Counted from the stretch's first letter, positions 38,318-47,233 are shown. The stretch: DNA of 64,000 bases from Alcaligenes aquatilis (GCF_003076515.1 NZ_CP022390.1:1550001-1614000), one strand, 5' to 3'. The notes: a model not told the origin generated them from the letters alone. Made by a program: numbers and translations.

Positions 38318-38653
38318 AGTTTGAGATCAAATTATTTGACATCAAATCTTAATATTGGATTCCATCAAAAACAAGAAAAATAAAAGAGACTTGCTTATCC
38401 GAAATGAACGTGCGCAGATTTCATATCATGCCAATCCAAACCACAAAGCGAAATATGCCCAATGGTAAGGAACCTATCCATAAATACAGCCGATCTTCTG
38501 ACAAAAAGAGTGTCGCCAAAACTCGACAATGCCACATTTTAAGCTTGATGCTTACCAAGCGAACCCCTCGCATGCGGTAAGGTAGAAGGCTGGTCAGGCA
38601 TCAGCCCTGCCAACTATCCTCTGCAGCACACATGGAATCCGAGTACCAGCATC
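38318..38653. other. Divergent region MarR / alaA
   Basis: 336 bases. The MarR-proximal end holds the operator array at 38320-38347. The remainder is AT-rich near 38350-38400 and otherwise featureless; no ORF or strong hairpin seen. Confidence 0.5.
38320..38347. promoter_or_regulatory. Tandem MarR operators
   Basis: Two palindromes of the same geometry: TTTGA-GA-TCAAA (38320-38331) and ATTTGA-CA-TCAAAT (38334-38347), centres 15 bases apart. A third pairing, TCAAAT-T-ATTTGA, spans the middle. The array starts three bases upstream of the MarR ATG. Confidence 0.65.
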
Positions 38654-39937
38654 ATGAATAGCATCAAGAAATCGAACAAATTGGCGAATGTTTTGTACGA
38701 TATTCGCGGCCCCATCATGGACCGGGCCAAGCAAATGGAAGACGAGGGTCAGCAACTGATCAAGCTGAACATCGGCAATTTGGCGGTATTCGGTTTTGAT
38801 GCCCCGGAAGAGATCCAGCTCGATATGATCCGCAACCTGCCCAATTCCTCGGGCTACTCGGACAGCAAAGGTATTTTTGCCGCGCGCAAAGCCGTCATGC
38901 ACTACACCCAGGAACAAGGCATCAAGGGCGTGACGCTGGAAGACATTTACCTGGGCAATGGTGCTTCTGAACTGATTGCCATGGCGACCAATGCCCTGCT
39001 GGACGACGGCGACGAGCTGCTTTTACCCATGCCCGACTACCCGCTGTGGACGGCTGTCACCAGCCTGTCCGGCGGTACGCCCGTCCATTACCTCTGTGAT
39101 GAAGCCAATGGCTGGATCCCTGATCTGGACGATATCCGCTCCAAGATCACCCCGCGCACCAAAGGTCTGGTGGTCATCAACCCGAACAACCCCACCGGCG
39201 TGCTCTACCCCGACTCGGTGCTGCAAGCCCTGATCGATATTGCCCGCGAATTCAATCTGGTGCTGCTGGCCGACGAAGTCTACGACAAGGTCTTGTTTGA
39301 CGACATGAAGCACACCGCGATGGCCAGCCTGTCCACCGACGTGCTGACCTTGACCTTCAACTCCTTGTCCAAAAGCTACCGCGCCTGTGGTTACCGCGCA
39401 GGCTGGCTGGTGATTTCGGGCGACAAGCAGGCTGGCGCTGACTATATCGAAGGGCTGAGCATGTTGGCCAATATGAAGCTATGCGCGAACGTGCCCGGCC
39501 AATGGGCTATTCAAACGGCCTTGGGTGGTTATCAGAGCATTAACGACCTGGTTTGCGAAGGCGGACGCCTGCGTCGTCAACGCGATCTGGCATACGAACT
39601 GATCACCGCCATTCCCGGGGTCAGCTGCGTCATGCCCCACGCTGCTCTGTACATGTTCCCGCGTCTGGATCCCGAAATTTACCCCATCAAGGACGACCGT
39701 CAGTTCTTCCTGCAACTGCTGGAAGCCACCCGCGTGATGCTGGTGCAAGGTACGGGCTTTAACTGGCCTCATCCGGACCACTTCCGCATGGTGTTCCTGC
39801 CCCACGAGCCCGACCTGCGCGAGGCCATCGGCCGCATGGCCAAGTTCCTGAAAGACTACCGTGTCAAGCACGGTACGGAACGGCCTGAGTTTGCGCAAGC
39901 AGCACTTCCCGCTGAGAGTACTGTGCAAACCGCCTAA
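38654..39937 (+). CDS. alaA: Alanine-synthesising transaminase AlaA
   Basis: A 427-residue class I/II PLP aminotransferase matching E. coli AlaA (YfbQ): IKKSNKLANVLYDIRGPI at the N-terminus, LNIGNLAVFGF, NGASELIAMATNALLDDGDE, NPNNPTGVLY, and the PLP lysine in NSLSKSYRACGYRAGW. It makes alanine from pyruvate and glutamate. It is monocistronic with a strong terminator at 39994-40024. The C-terminal 15 residues (AQAALPAESTVQTA) are extra relative to E. coli. Confidence 0.94.
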   Translation: MNSIKKSNKLANVLYDIRGPIMDRAKQMEDEGQQLIKLNIGNLAVFGFDAPEEIQLDMIRNLPNSSGYSDSKGIFAARKAVMHYTQEQGIKGVTLEDIYLGNGASELIAMATNALLDDGDELLLPMPDYPLWTAVTSLSGGTPVHYLCDEANGWIPDLDDIRSKITPRTKGLVVINPNNPTGVLYPDSVLQALIDIAREFNLVLLADEVYDKVLFDDMKHTAMASLSTDVLTLTFNSLSKSYRACGYRAGWLVISGDKQAGADYIEGLSMLANMKLCANVPGQWAIQTALGGYQSINDLVCEGGRLRRQRDLAYELITAIPGVSCVMPHAALYMFPRLDPEIYPIKDDRQFFLQLLEATRVMLVQGTGFNWPHPDHFRMVFLPHEPDLREAIGRMAKFLKDYRVKHGTERPEFAQAALPAESTVQTA

Positions 39938-39993
39938 GCAAAAAACGTTGCCAAGCAGGGACTGAGAAGTCAATAGACCTTGATGTAGTGACC

Positions 39994-40024
39994 AACGCCC
40001 GATACAGCACATCGGGCGTTTTTT
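39994..40024 (+). terminator. Terminator after alaA
   Basis: Ten-bp stem AACGCCCGAT (39994-40003) / ATCGGGCGTT (40011-40020) and a six-T run; it can also serve the convergent TetR gene. Confidence 0.9.
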
Positions 40025-40039
40025 ATTCTGAAAATCGAC

Positions 40040-40633
40040 TTATTGAGGACAAGCTTCCCCACCAGGCAATGCGGCCAGAACAGCCGCCTGCATACTTTGC
40101 GTCAACACGGTATCACCCATGGCCCGGCTGATCATCCCTGTCCCCAACATGGCGGCAAACAAGAGCATGACTTGCTCTTCGGACTGCTCGGCACAGGCTT
40201 GCAAGGCAAGGCGGCGAAACTGCTCAAACAAGTGCTCTACCCCTTCACTGTAAATTGCCGTGGTCTGCGCATCAGCAGGCAGGCCGCTAGCCAGGGAAGA
40301 AAAGGCCAAAATCGGGCAGCTTTGAGTTTGAGGACGATGCTTGAAGTAACGTCGCATCAAGGCTTGAAAACCTTGTACGGCATCTTCTTCATAGCGTTGG
40401 TTGATACGCTGCCAGGATGCCGAGGACTGCGTAAAGGCAAAACGGGAAGCCTCCTCAATCAAGGCCTCTTTGGAGGCAAACTGTTTGTAGAAGGCGCCAG
40501 CCGTCAGACCCGCATCATCCATGATGTCCCCGATCGAGACCCCTTCCACCCCATGTTTGCGAAACAGCCGGCATGCCGTTTCCAGCACCCGTTCGCGGTT
40601 GCGTTCGGCCTGCTCGCGCGAGACACGCCCCAT
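40040..40633 (-). CDS. TetR/AcrR-family regulator
   Basis: 197 residues. The N-terminal helix-turn-helix is clear: RVLETACRLFRKHGVEGVSIGDIMDDAGLTAGAFYKQFASKEALIEEA. The C-terminal ligand domain has one Cys in QSCPILAFSSLASGLP, a pattern of the large TetR subgroup near NemR-like proteins. GGAGG lies five bases from the ATG. It begins at the base next to the MaoC stop, so regulator and MaoC protein share an operon. Confidence 0.92.
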   Translation of the reverse strand: MGRVSREQAERNRERVLETACRLFRKHGVEGVSIGDIMDDAGLTAGAFYKQFASKEALIEEASRFAFTQSSASWQRINQRYEEDAVQGFQALMRRYFKHRPQTQSCPILAFSSLASGLPADAQTTAIYSEGVEHLFEQFRRLALQACAEQSEEQVMLLFAAMLGTGMISRAMGDTVLTQSMQAAVLAALPGGEACPQ

Positions 40634-41089
40634 TCAAACCTCCGGACGACGAAAAGCAATCAGCTTGGCAATCAAGCGCTGACACACTTCATTATTTTGA
40701 TTCATGGTGTGAGACTCCACCGTCACCATCCCCCTGTCCGCTTTAGAACGAGAGGGCTGAATGTCGATGATTTTACTGAGCACATGCAAGACATCACCAG
40801 CACGCGTGGGCCGTGGCCAGTCTATCTGCCCGCCGGCACCAATAATTCCCTGACTGAATTCCAAGCTGTCCACCAACAGCTTCATGGTGATGGCAGCAGT
40901 GTGCCAACCGCTTGCAGCCAAACCTTGAAAGAACGTGTCCTTGGCCGCTTCCGCATCCAGATGGAAAGGCTGCGGATCAAACTGGCGGGCAAAGCTGATA
41001 ATTTGCGCCTCATCCAGAGCATGCTCTGCGCTGCGAAACTCCATCCCCAGGGCCAGATCGTCAAGATAAACAACTGCGGTAAGACTCAT
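40634..41089 (-). CDS. MaoC-family (R)-hydratase/dehydratase-like protein
   Basis: 151 residues with a single hot-dog fold. FARQFDPQPFHLDAEAAKDTFFQGLAASGWHTAA carries the hydratase-2 signature with Asp and His of the MaoC catalytic dyad. Probably hydrates an enoyl-CoA. It is transcribed just before a TetR regulator, suggesting lipid or acyl-CoA-responsive control. GGAG is nine bases before the ATG. The substrate is unknown. Confidence 0.88.
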   Translation of the reverse strand: MSLTAVVYLDDLALGMEFRSAEHALDEAQIISFARQFDPQPFHLDAEAAKDTFFQGLAASGWHTAAITMKLLVDSLEFSQGIIGAGGQIDWPRPTRAGDVLHVLSKIIDIQPSRSKADRGMVTVESHTMNQNNEVCQRLIAKLIAFRRPEV

Positions 41090-41376
41090 CCGACTATTCT
41101 CCAGAAAGTGTGCGAGTGCGTATTGCTGCCTACATAAATAGATTATGAATAGCAGCTATCCTTGCACAAGCTTTTCTGAAAATCAACAATAGATTACAGA
41201 CATACTCTATTTTGAAAATGGTGATTACTCTGCTTTGTTACCTGAAAGCCATTCAGTAGAGCGTTTGAGAAAATGCGCCTTGAATAGGGCACATCGCCCC
41301 ACAGACCAGCAAGACATAAAGGAAAGCCACCCTTTGCTAGCAGACTCCTCAAGGGGCTGCCTTCATCTGCTGGGCT

Positions 41377-41880
41377 TTAGCCTGCTAAATCCAGTACCAA
41401 GGTCTGCGACATCAAAGACGAGCCTTCACGCAACGGCTCAGGTTCACCGCTAGGCGAAAAACCATACTTCTTATACAACTGGACGGCTGCCGCATTCGTC
41501 AGAGTCACACTCAAACGTATACAAGCCGCCTGCTTACTGTTTGCCCATTTCACTGACGCATCCAGCAGGCCATAGCCTACCTGTAAGCCACGCGCGGAGG
41601 GTGCCACCCACATCTGATAGATATCAGCCACGGCAGGTTCCGAGGCGGGCAGCTTGCACCAGACCAGACCACACGCTTGCCCCTCCTTGTCAGCTAACAA
41701 GACATGGTCTGCCTCGGATGCACAAGCGGTTTGGATCCGCTCCTGCCAGAAATGCTCAGAATGTGCGGACTCCACGGCATAGGTACTCCCGAAAGCATCG
41801 GGAGAATCACGCAAGGCACTGAGGCGCAATGCTTGATACGTGCGCCATTCATGCGCCTGAACCGGACGAATAGAGATCAC
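41377..41880 (-). CDS. GNAT-family N-acetyltransferase
   Basis: 167 residues. ADIYQMWVAPSARGLQVGYGLLDASVKWA is the acetyl-CoA pyrophosphate loop (Q/R-x-x-G-x-G/A variant), and LSVTLTNAAAVQLYKKYGFSPSGE the C-terminal motif B. Substrate not predictable. The start is GTG at 41878-41880 with AAAGGA eight bases before it. Fifty bases separate it from the exporter gene upstream on the same strand. Confidence 0.85.
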   Translation of the reverse strand: MISIRPVQAHEWRTYQALRLSALRDSPDAFGSTYAVESAHSEHFWQERIQTACASEADHVLLADKEGQACGLVWCKLPASEPAVADIYQMWVAPSARGLQVGYGLLDASVKWANSKQAACIRLSVTLTNAAAVQLYKKYGFSPSGEPEPLREGSSLMSQTLVLDLAG

Positions 41881-41929
41881 AACACATCCTTTATAAAGAG
41901 AGTCAGGTACCGATCAGGGACCACAACGC

Positions 41930-42547
41930 TTAATGCAAGGGCCGCAACAGCAATACAGCGCACAAAGCCAGCATGAAAACAGCGATGCTGGCATCCAGCA
42001 CACGCCAGGCCAAAGGCTGACGAAACACGGGTTGCAACAATCGCGCCCCATAGCCCAAGGCCAGAAACCAGCTGGCACTGGCTGCACAGGCCCCCAAGGC
42101 AAAGGCCCACTGCAAGTGGCCAGGATACGGCGTAGACAGGCTACCTAGCAGCACCATCGTATCCAGATACACGTGAGGATTCAAAAAAGTAAATGCCAGA
42201 CAAGTGAGCAAGATACGACGACGGTTGCGCTCGCTACCCTGCCCAGCCATCAAGCTGCCCTTGCCCGTCCAAGCCCGTTGTGCGGCCAACAGCCCATACC
42301 AAGCAAGAAAAGCCGCGCCGCCAAAGCGCAGAACTTGCAGCAAGCCTGGCCATTCCTCTACCAAGGTACCAATGCCAGCCACGCCCCCTAGAATCAAGAC
42401 GATATCGGCCAAGGCACAGATAGCGACCACCAAGCCCACATGCCTACGCTCCAGCCCTTGCCGCAAGACAAAGGCATTTTGTGTGCCTATGGCCATGATC
42501 AGGCCAGCACCCGTCAAAAAACCAGTCGCAAGCACAGAGAAGAACAT
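41930..42547 (-). CDS. LysE/ArgO-family basic amino-acid exporter
   Basis: 205 residues and about six membrane helices. FLTGAGLIMAIGTQNAFVLRQGLERRH is the ArgO/LysE signature with the NAFVLRQG loop; LTCLAFTFLNPHVYLDTMVLLGS is the second conserved half. It exports arginine or lysine, preventing toxic build-up. I prefer the ATG at 42545-42547 (GGTGG seven bases upstream) over the in-frame GTG nine bases earlier. Divergent from an ArgP-like regulator, the classic arrangement. Confidence 0.93.
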   Translation of the reverse strand: MFFSVLATGFLTGAGLIMAIGTQNAFVLRQGLERRHVGLVVAICALADIVLILGGVAGIGTLVEEWPGLLQVLRFGGAAFLAWYGLLAAQRAWTGKGSLMAGQGSERNRRRILLTCLAFTFLNPHVYLDTMVLLGSLSTPYPGHLQWAFALGACAASASWFLALGYGARLLQPVFRQPLAWRVLDASIAVFMLALCAVLLLRPLH

Positions 42548-42615
42548 GCCATCCACCCACGAAATTCAACAATTGCGATAGGATGCTGTCATTTACGATT
42601 TAAGAAAAGCTAATT

Positions 42616-42636
42616 ATTCTTTACTTAATTAAGAAT
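42616..42636. promoter_or_regulatory. ArgP/LysG-type operator dyad
   Basis: ATTCTT-N9-AAGAAT with an AT-rich centre, containing T-N11-A (42620/42632). It lies between the divergent exporter and argP starts. Confidence 0.5.
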
Positions 42637-42657
42637 TTCTAAATACATAGGCGAATC

Positions 42658-43557
42658 ATGGATCTGTTGCACCCGCAATTAAGAGCGTTTACGGCAGTTC
42701 TGGAGGAAGGCAGCTTTGAAGCGGCCGGACGCAAGCTATACATCACCACGTCGGCTGTCTCGCAACGTATCAAAGCGCTGGAGGACAGACTGGGACAGGT
42801 TCTGGTCCTGCGCCAACCACCTTGCCGTCCTACACCAGCAGGCGAGTTGCTGCTGCGTCGTGTACGTCCCATGCAAACCCTGGAAGCAGAGGCTGTCGCC
42901 GATTTTCTGCCAGAACGAACTGGCCCACGTAGACCCATCGCCATTGCGGTCAACAGTGACTCGCTGGACACCTGGTTTCTGCAAGCCCTCTCCCAACTAA
43001 GCCAGGAACATGGCTACCTGTTTGATGTGCGCGTGGATGACCAGGACCACACGCTGGAACTGATACGCAATGGCTCCGTACTAGGTGCCGTCACCGCCGA
43101 ACCGACACCCCTGCAAGGTTGCAAAGTTCAAGCACTGGGCATCATGCGCTACCAAGCCATTGCCTCTCCAGAATTTGTAGCCCAGTACTTCAGTTCAGAA
43201 GTAGACGCAGGCTCGTTGGCCCAAGCCCCCATGATTGTCTTTAACCGCAAGGACGAATTGCAGTGGCGTTTTATACGTCAGATCACCACTGAATCTGTCA
43301 CCCCTCCCATCCACTATCTGCCCACCTCTACCGGCTTTGTGAAAGCGGCGGCTTTGGGCCTGGGCTGGTGTCTGGCACCGGACTCCATGGTCAGCAATGC
43401 CTTAGCCTGCCAGGAACTGTCCTTGATCGCCCCCGGCCTTTGGCTGGATGTGCCTTTGTACTGGCAACATGCCGCTATCCGCTCCGACACCTTGCACAAT
43501 ATGGGCAGGGCCCTTGAGCAGGCAGCCAGCACCTCATTACTGCCAGTTCCAGCGTAA
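42658..43557 (+). CDS. argP: ArgP/LysG-family transcriptional regulator
   Basis: 299 residues. LysR winged helix with LLHPQLRAFTAVLEEGSFEAAGRKLYITTSAVSQRIKALEDRLGQVLVLR, typical of ArgP (IciA)/LysG, and the effector domain NSDSLDTWFLQAL. It would activate the divergent exporter in response to lysine or arginine. No strong Shine-Dalgarno precedes the ATG. Confidence 0.9.
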   Translation: MDLLHPQLRAFTAVLEEGSFEAAGRKLYITTSAVSQRIKALEDRLGQVLVLRQPPCRPTPAGELLLRRVRPMQTLEAEAVADFLPERTGPRRPIAIAVNSDSLDTWFLQALSQLSQEHGYLFDVRVDDQDHTLELIRNGSVLGAVTAEPTPLQGCKVQALGIMRYQAIASPEFVAQYFSSEVDAGSLAQAPMIVFNRKDELQWRFIRQITTESVTPPIHYLPTSTGFVKAAALGLGWCLAPDSMVSNALACQELSLIAPGLWLDVPLYWQHAAIRSDTLHNMGRALEQAASTSLLPVPA

Positions 43558-43673
43558 TGAGCTCTTTGGCGTCCTTCGCAGGAAAGCAATGGCCAGGGTT
43601 TGCCCCTCGCAGTAAATGGTAAAAAAGCGGGCTCACGCCAGCTTTTGCAACAGACTTATCAAGAGAATCGAAC

Positions 43674-45182
43674 TCAAGGCTTTCTTTTGGTCTTGGAAGG
43701 TCGAGCCTGCTCAGAAATAATGCGCGCCAGTTTCTGCGCCGCCTCCTTCATTTGCTCTGGACTGAACGCACTCAGGCCCAAAATCAGCCCTGGGGGGCCC
43801 TCACCGGCGTGATACATGGCAGAGACCGGACGCACGGCCACGCCCTCTTTCATGGCCTGCTGCGCCACCGCCACATCGTCAATCTGTGCGGTCAACCACA
43901 AGACCGAGTGCATCCCTTGATCGCTGGGTTGCAGACGCGTCAAATCATCAGGCAAGACATCACGCACAATCTCAAAAAGATGGTTGCGACATTGAGTGTA
44001 GACCCCACGCATACGCCGAATATGCCGCTCCAGATGCCCCTCTGCAATAAAGCTGGCCAGGACATGCTGGTCTGCACTGGGCGGATGCCGATCCAGCAGG
44101 ACTCGCGCTCCGCAAAAAGCCTGTACCAACGGTGGCGGCACAATCGCATAGCCCAGACGTAGCGAGGGAAACAGCACCTTGCTAAAGGTTCCAAGATAGA
44201 TCACTCGCTCCGGGTCCAGGCCCTGCATGGCAGGAAAAGGATGGCCGCAGTAGCGGAACTCGCTGTCGTAATCATCCTCAACAACCCAGGCGGACTTATC
44301 GCGTGCCCACGCCAGCAAGGCATTGCGTCGTGCCATGCTCATGGGCATGCCCAAAGGGTATTGATGCGAAGGAGTCACAAAGGCGACCCGCGCATCGGCT
44401 TGCAAGCGTATGCCCGCAGCCACATCCAGCCCCTCTTCATCCACAGGCACACGAACCATACGTTCCGGCGAACCTACCGTATTCAAAATCGCGGTAATGC
44501 CAGGATAAGCCGGGTTCTCTACCCAGGCGAAATCCTGCCTGCTCATCAAGACCAGACAAGCCAGAAACAAACCTTGCTGAGTGCCCGTTGTCACAATTAC
44601 CTGCTCGGCCTCACAGCGTACCGAGCGGGAACGGCGCACGTATTCCGCGATGGCTTCCCGTAAAGGCAAGGCACCCTGAGGATCACCATAGCCACCTGGC
44701 GCGCCCTGACCATGTGCCCGCAAACGATTTCCCAAGCGTCGCCAGATAGGTCCGGGTGCAGCAGCACCCAAGGGAATCGACACAGCAAACGGGGCTGACG
44801 GCAAAGGCTGGAATTGAGCCGCAACCGTATTGAATGGCTGGGCAGCGGGTGGCGCAGGCTGGGCAGGCAGCGATGCCGCCCTGCGCTTCTTGGCGGCATC
44901 CTTGGGATGGCCCAGCGACGGGGCGATATAAGTACCTACGCCCGGCAAGGACTCCAAAAAACCTTCGGCAATCAATTGCTCGAAAGCTTCCACGACCGTG
45001 CCACGGGCCACACCCAAGGATGCCGCCAAGGCTCGCGTGGACGGTAAGGATTCACCCGGTTTGAGCGCACCGTTTTTTACTGCTTCGCGCAGCTTCTGCG
45101 CTAGCTGACGCCCCAGGGTGCCTGCGCTTCGGTCCAGCTCACCAAGGGAAGGAATCTTCGGATTATGGGCGGTACGAGACAT
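43674..45182 (-). CDS. MocR-type regulator (GntR HTH fused to aminotransferase)
   Basis: 502 residues. Residues about 15-80 are a GntR winged helix (LRRAVKNG-like LREAVKNGALKPGESLPSTRALAASLGVARGTVVEAF); a Pro/Ala linker follows; about 125-490 form a class I aminotransferase fold (VIVTTGTQQGLFLAC, VVEDDYDSEFRY, YLGTFSKVLFPSLRLGY with the PLP lysine). MocR proteins bind PLP and regulate rather than transaminate. I start at the ATG 45180-45182; upstream in-frame codons have no ribosome site. It is divergent from a PaiB-like gene, with direct repeats between. Confidence 0.92.
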   Translation of the reverse strand: MSRTAHNPKIPSLGELDRSAGTLGRQLAQKLREAVKNGALKPGESLPSTRALAASLGVARGTVVEAFEQLIAEGFLESLPGVGTYIAPSLGHPKDAAKKRRAASLPAQPAPPAAQPFNTVAAQFQPLPSAPFAVSIPLGAAAPGPIWRRLGNRLRAHGQGAPGGYGDPQGALPLREAIAEYVRRSRSVRCEAEQVIVTTGTQQGLFLACLVLMSRQDFAWVENPAYPGITAILNTVGSPERMVRVPVDEEGLDVAAGIRLQADARVAFVTPSHQYPLGMPMSMARRNALLAWARDKSAWVVEDDYDSEFRYCGHPFPAMQGLDPERVIYLGTFSKVLFPSLRLGYAIVPPPLVQAFCGARVLLDRHPPSADQHVLASFIAEGHLERHIRRMRGVYTQCRNHLFEIVRDVLPDDLTRLQPSDQGMHSVLWLTAQIDDVAVAQQAMKEGVAVRPVSAMYHAGEGPPGLILGLSAFSPEQMKEAAQKLARIISEQARPSKTKRKP

Positions 45183-45233
45183 TGTTTGTGGTCCATGAAA
45201 ATAGCACCAAACTGGCACAGTTCAATGAGCCAG

Positions 45234-45251
45234 AATAGACCAATAATAGAC
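45234..45251. promoter_or_regulatory. Direct repeat between MocR and PaiB-like genes
   Basis: AATAGAC-N4-AATAGAC (45234-45240 and 45245-45251), repeat distance 11 bases, i.e. one helical turn. MocR regulators commonly bind direct repeats. Confidence 0.5.
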
Positions 45252-45287
45252 ACATTGATCCTCAATCCCAAGCCCAGACAGACGACG

Positions 45288-45941
45288 ATGTATATCCCCG
45301 CACACTTCAATGAATCCCGACCTGAACCACTGCACGAGCTGATCGCCCAGCATCCGTTGGGCATTCTGGTCGCCAATGGCAAAAGTGGTTTAAGTGCAAA
45401 TCACCTGCCCTTCATGCTGCATCCCAAAGAAGGCGCACAAGGGGTATTGCACTGTCACGTCGCCAGAAACAACCCCGTATGGCAAGACCTGGAGAACGGC
45501 GACGAAGTGATGGTGATATTTCGAGCAGGGGACGCCTATATCTCTCCGCAATGGTTTCCCAGCAAGCTGGAAACACATAAGCAAGTCCCGTCCTGGAACT
45601 ACATCGTGGCCCATGCCTATGGGCAGGTGACGATACGCGATGAGGAACGCTATGTTCGCGGTGCCGTGGCGCGCTTGACCCGCATCCACGAAGCCAGCCA
45701 GCCCATGCCCTGGAAGATGACGGATGGGCCCAAGGACTATATCGACGCCATGCTCAAAGCCATCGTTGGGATTGAAATTGAGATCACTAGCCTGATCGGC
45801 AAAACCAAGCTGAGTCAGAATAAAGAGGCTCGGGATGTGGAGGCGGCATCAGCAGCCTTAATCCGCCAAGGGGACGATTTCATTGGCAGCGCGATGCAGG
45901 CGGTGGCAGCAGAAAAACAGGTGCAGGAGAGCAAGGCCTAG
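45288..45941 (+). CDS. PaiB-like FMN-binding split-barrel protein
   Basis: 217 residues: MYIPAHFNESRPEPLHELIAQHPLG is the characteristic PaiB start, then NHLPFMLHP, CHVARNNPVWQ, GDAYISPQWFPSK and VPSWNYIVAHAYG. The fold is that of pyridoxamine-phosphate-oxidase-like flavoproteins; Bacillus PaiB is a repressor but an enzymatic role is equally possible. The ATG at 45288 is the start of homology; longer in-frame versions would run into the MocR gene. Confidence 0.88.
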   Translation: MYIPAHFNESRPEPLHELIAQHPLGILVANGKSGLSANHLPFMLHPKEGAQGVLHCHVARNNPVWQDLENGDEVMVIFRAGDAYISPQWFPSKLETHKQVPSWNYIVAHAYGQVTIRDEERYVRGAVARLTRIHEASQPMPWKMTDGPKDYIDAMLKAIVGIEIEITSLIGKTKLSQNKEARDVEAASAALIRQGDDFIGSAMQAVAAEKQVQESKA

Positions 45942-46028
45942 AAAAACCGCTCCCCTGCAACGAATAAGCTTAGGTTTATTGTTTGAGCCCTGAATGAGCC
46001 TGTGAGACTCCCCAAGGTAGCAACGTGC

Positions 46029-46652
46029 TCAGGCAGCGGCCTCGGCCACGGCCTTACGCACAGCCTCGCGCGCGCCCACCCGCTCCAGATAGGCACTTAG
46101 TTTAGGGAATTGGCTCATATCAACGGCATCCCCCTCCAGCCAGCCACCCACGGTGTACAGATACGCATCGGCCACACTGAATTGCTCGCCCAACGCCCAG
46201 GGACCAACAATCAAGGATTCCAGATAAGCCGCACACGCCGTCATGTTTTGCGGAACCTTAGCGCGCATGGCTTCTTCCACAGCAGGATCATCGACCCAAC
46301 GAGAGCCACGACGCTTGTGCGCGTGGGCCACGTGCACCGTAGATGCCAGGTAGCTGTGCAGCTCCTGCATACGAGCGAATGCAAAAGGATCATTCAACGG
46401 TGCCAGCTTGGCAGCCGGAAAGCTCTGTGCCACAAAAGCCAGCAAAGCCGGGGTTTCCGTCAACGCTCCCTGCTCTGTCACCAGTGCCGGAACACGCCCC
46501 TTGGGATTGACACGCAGAAACTCCGGGCTTTGCTGTTGATTGGCACCAAAATCCAGCTTGACCACATCAAAGTCTGCCCCTGCTTCATGCAGTGCAATAT
46601 GAGTGGCAAGCGCGCAGGTCCCTGGCGCGCAATAGAACACCCAACGAGACAT
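46029..46652 (-). CDS. Glutathione S-transferase
   Basis: 207 residues. The N-terminal thioredoxin-like domain starts YCAPGTCALATHIALHEAGADFDVVKLDF with a cysteine (as in beta-class GSTs) and has NPKGRVPALVTEQGALTETPALLAF; the helical C-terminal domain has FSVADAYLYTVGGWL. Conjugation or peroxidase roles are possible. GAGGGG is five bases from the ATG. The gene sits downstream of the tmRNA terminator on the same strand. Confidence 0.92.
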   Translation of the reverse strand: MSRWVFYCAPGTCALATHIALHEAGADFDVVKLDFGANQQQSPEFLRVNPKGRVPALVTEQGALTETPALLAFVAQSFPAAKLAPLNDPFAFARMQELHSYLASTVHVAHAHKRRGSRWVDDPAVEEAMRAKVPQNMTACAAYLESLIVGPWALGEQFSVADAYLYTVGGWLEGDAVDMSQFPKLSAYLERVGAREAVRKAVAEAAA

Positions 46653-46721
46653 ATTGATCCCCTCTTGTATTGTAAATGAAGGGATTATTATGACCCTAAA
46701 GCGTTGTTGAGCAAGCAGAAA

Positions 46722-46756
46722 ACAAAAAACCCAACAGCCGTTACGCTGTTGGGTTT
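46722..46756 (-). terminator. Terminator of ssrA
   Basis: Twelve-bp perfect stem AAACCCAACAGC (46727-46738) / GCTGTTGGGTTT (46745-46756) with a six-base loop; on the minus strand it runs into a T-rich tail. Confidence 0.9.
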
Positions 46757-46768
46757 CTTGGGATTTCT

Positions 46769-47130
46769 TGGTGGAGTCGGGGGGAATTGAACCCCCGTCC
46801 GCAAGCCGTCCACAGACAGTTCTACATGTGTAGTCAATTAATTTTAAGTTTTAACCTTGGACTATGCCAATTGACAGGCCTTTCCTTGGCGATCCACTAA
46901 GTTTTAGAACCGGACTACGTGGCACAGGCCGATTCGATTCTTTGTAAATAACACTGCTGTAGGTTGCCCTACCTAACCCAAAGACAAATTAGTGCAGTGG
47001 CCCAGCCTTAAGCGGCTAGAGCGAAACGCTCGTCGTTGGCGTTTGTAGTTTTCCAGTGGATTTACGAGCGTACTGGTGCTCGACACGCCCTGTGCTGCTT
47101 CTTGACCCACGTCGAAGCCATGTCGACCCC
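46769..47130 (-). ncRNA. ssrA: Transfer-messenger RNA (tmRNA)
   Basis: 362 nt. The 3' end reads CCCCCGACTCCACCA with the T-arm GGTTCAATTCC; the 5' end GGGGTCG pairs with CGACTCC to form a 7-bp acceptor stem including one G-U. The resume frame (47040 down to 47008) encodes [10 protein letters not shown] followed by TAA, the betaproteobacterial tag. It rescues stalled ribosomes with SmpB. A likely promoter on the minus strand has TTTTGT (47161-47166) and TACTAA (47138-47143) with a 17-base spacer. Confidence 0.97.
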
Positions 47131-47160
47131 ATGTGGATTAGTAACCATACCACATCGGCT

Positions 47161-47233
47161 ACAAAATGTATAGCGCCTGGTGCTAGAATAACCGTCTTCC
47201 GCGCTCTGGCTGAGTCCTCGCCAGGGCGTTTTT
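47161..47233 (+). promoter_or_regulatory. sstT leader: extended -10 and terminator-like hairpin
   Basis: TGC-TAGAAT (47181-47189) is a good extended -10. Just after the predicted start, CGCTCTGGC (47202-47210) pairs with GCCAGGGCG (47220-47228, one G-U), followed by five T (47229-47233). No other plus-strand gene ends here, so this is either an attenuator in the sstT leader or a 5' stabilising hairpin. Confidence 0.45.
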
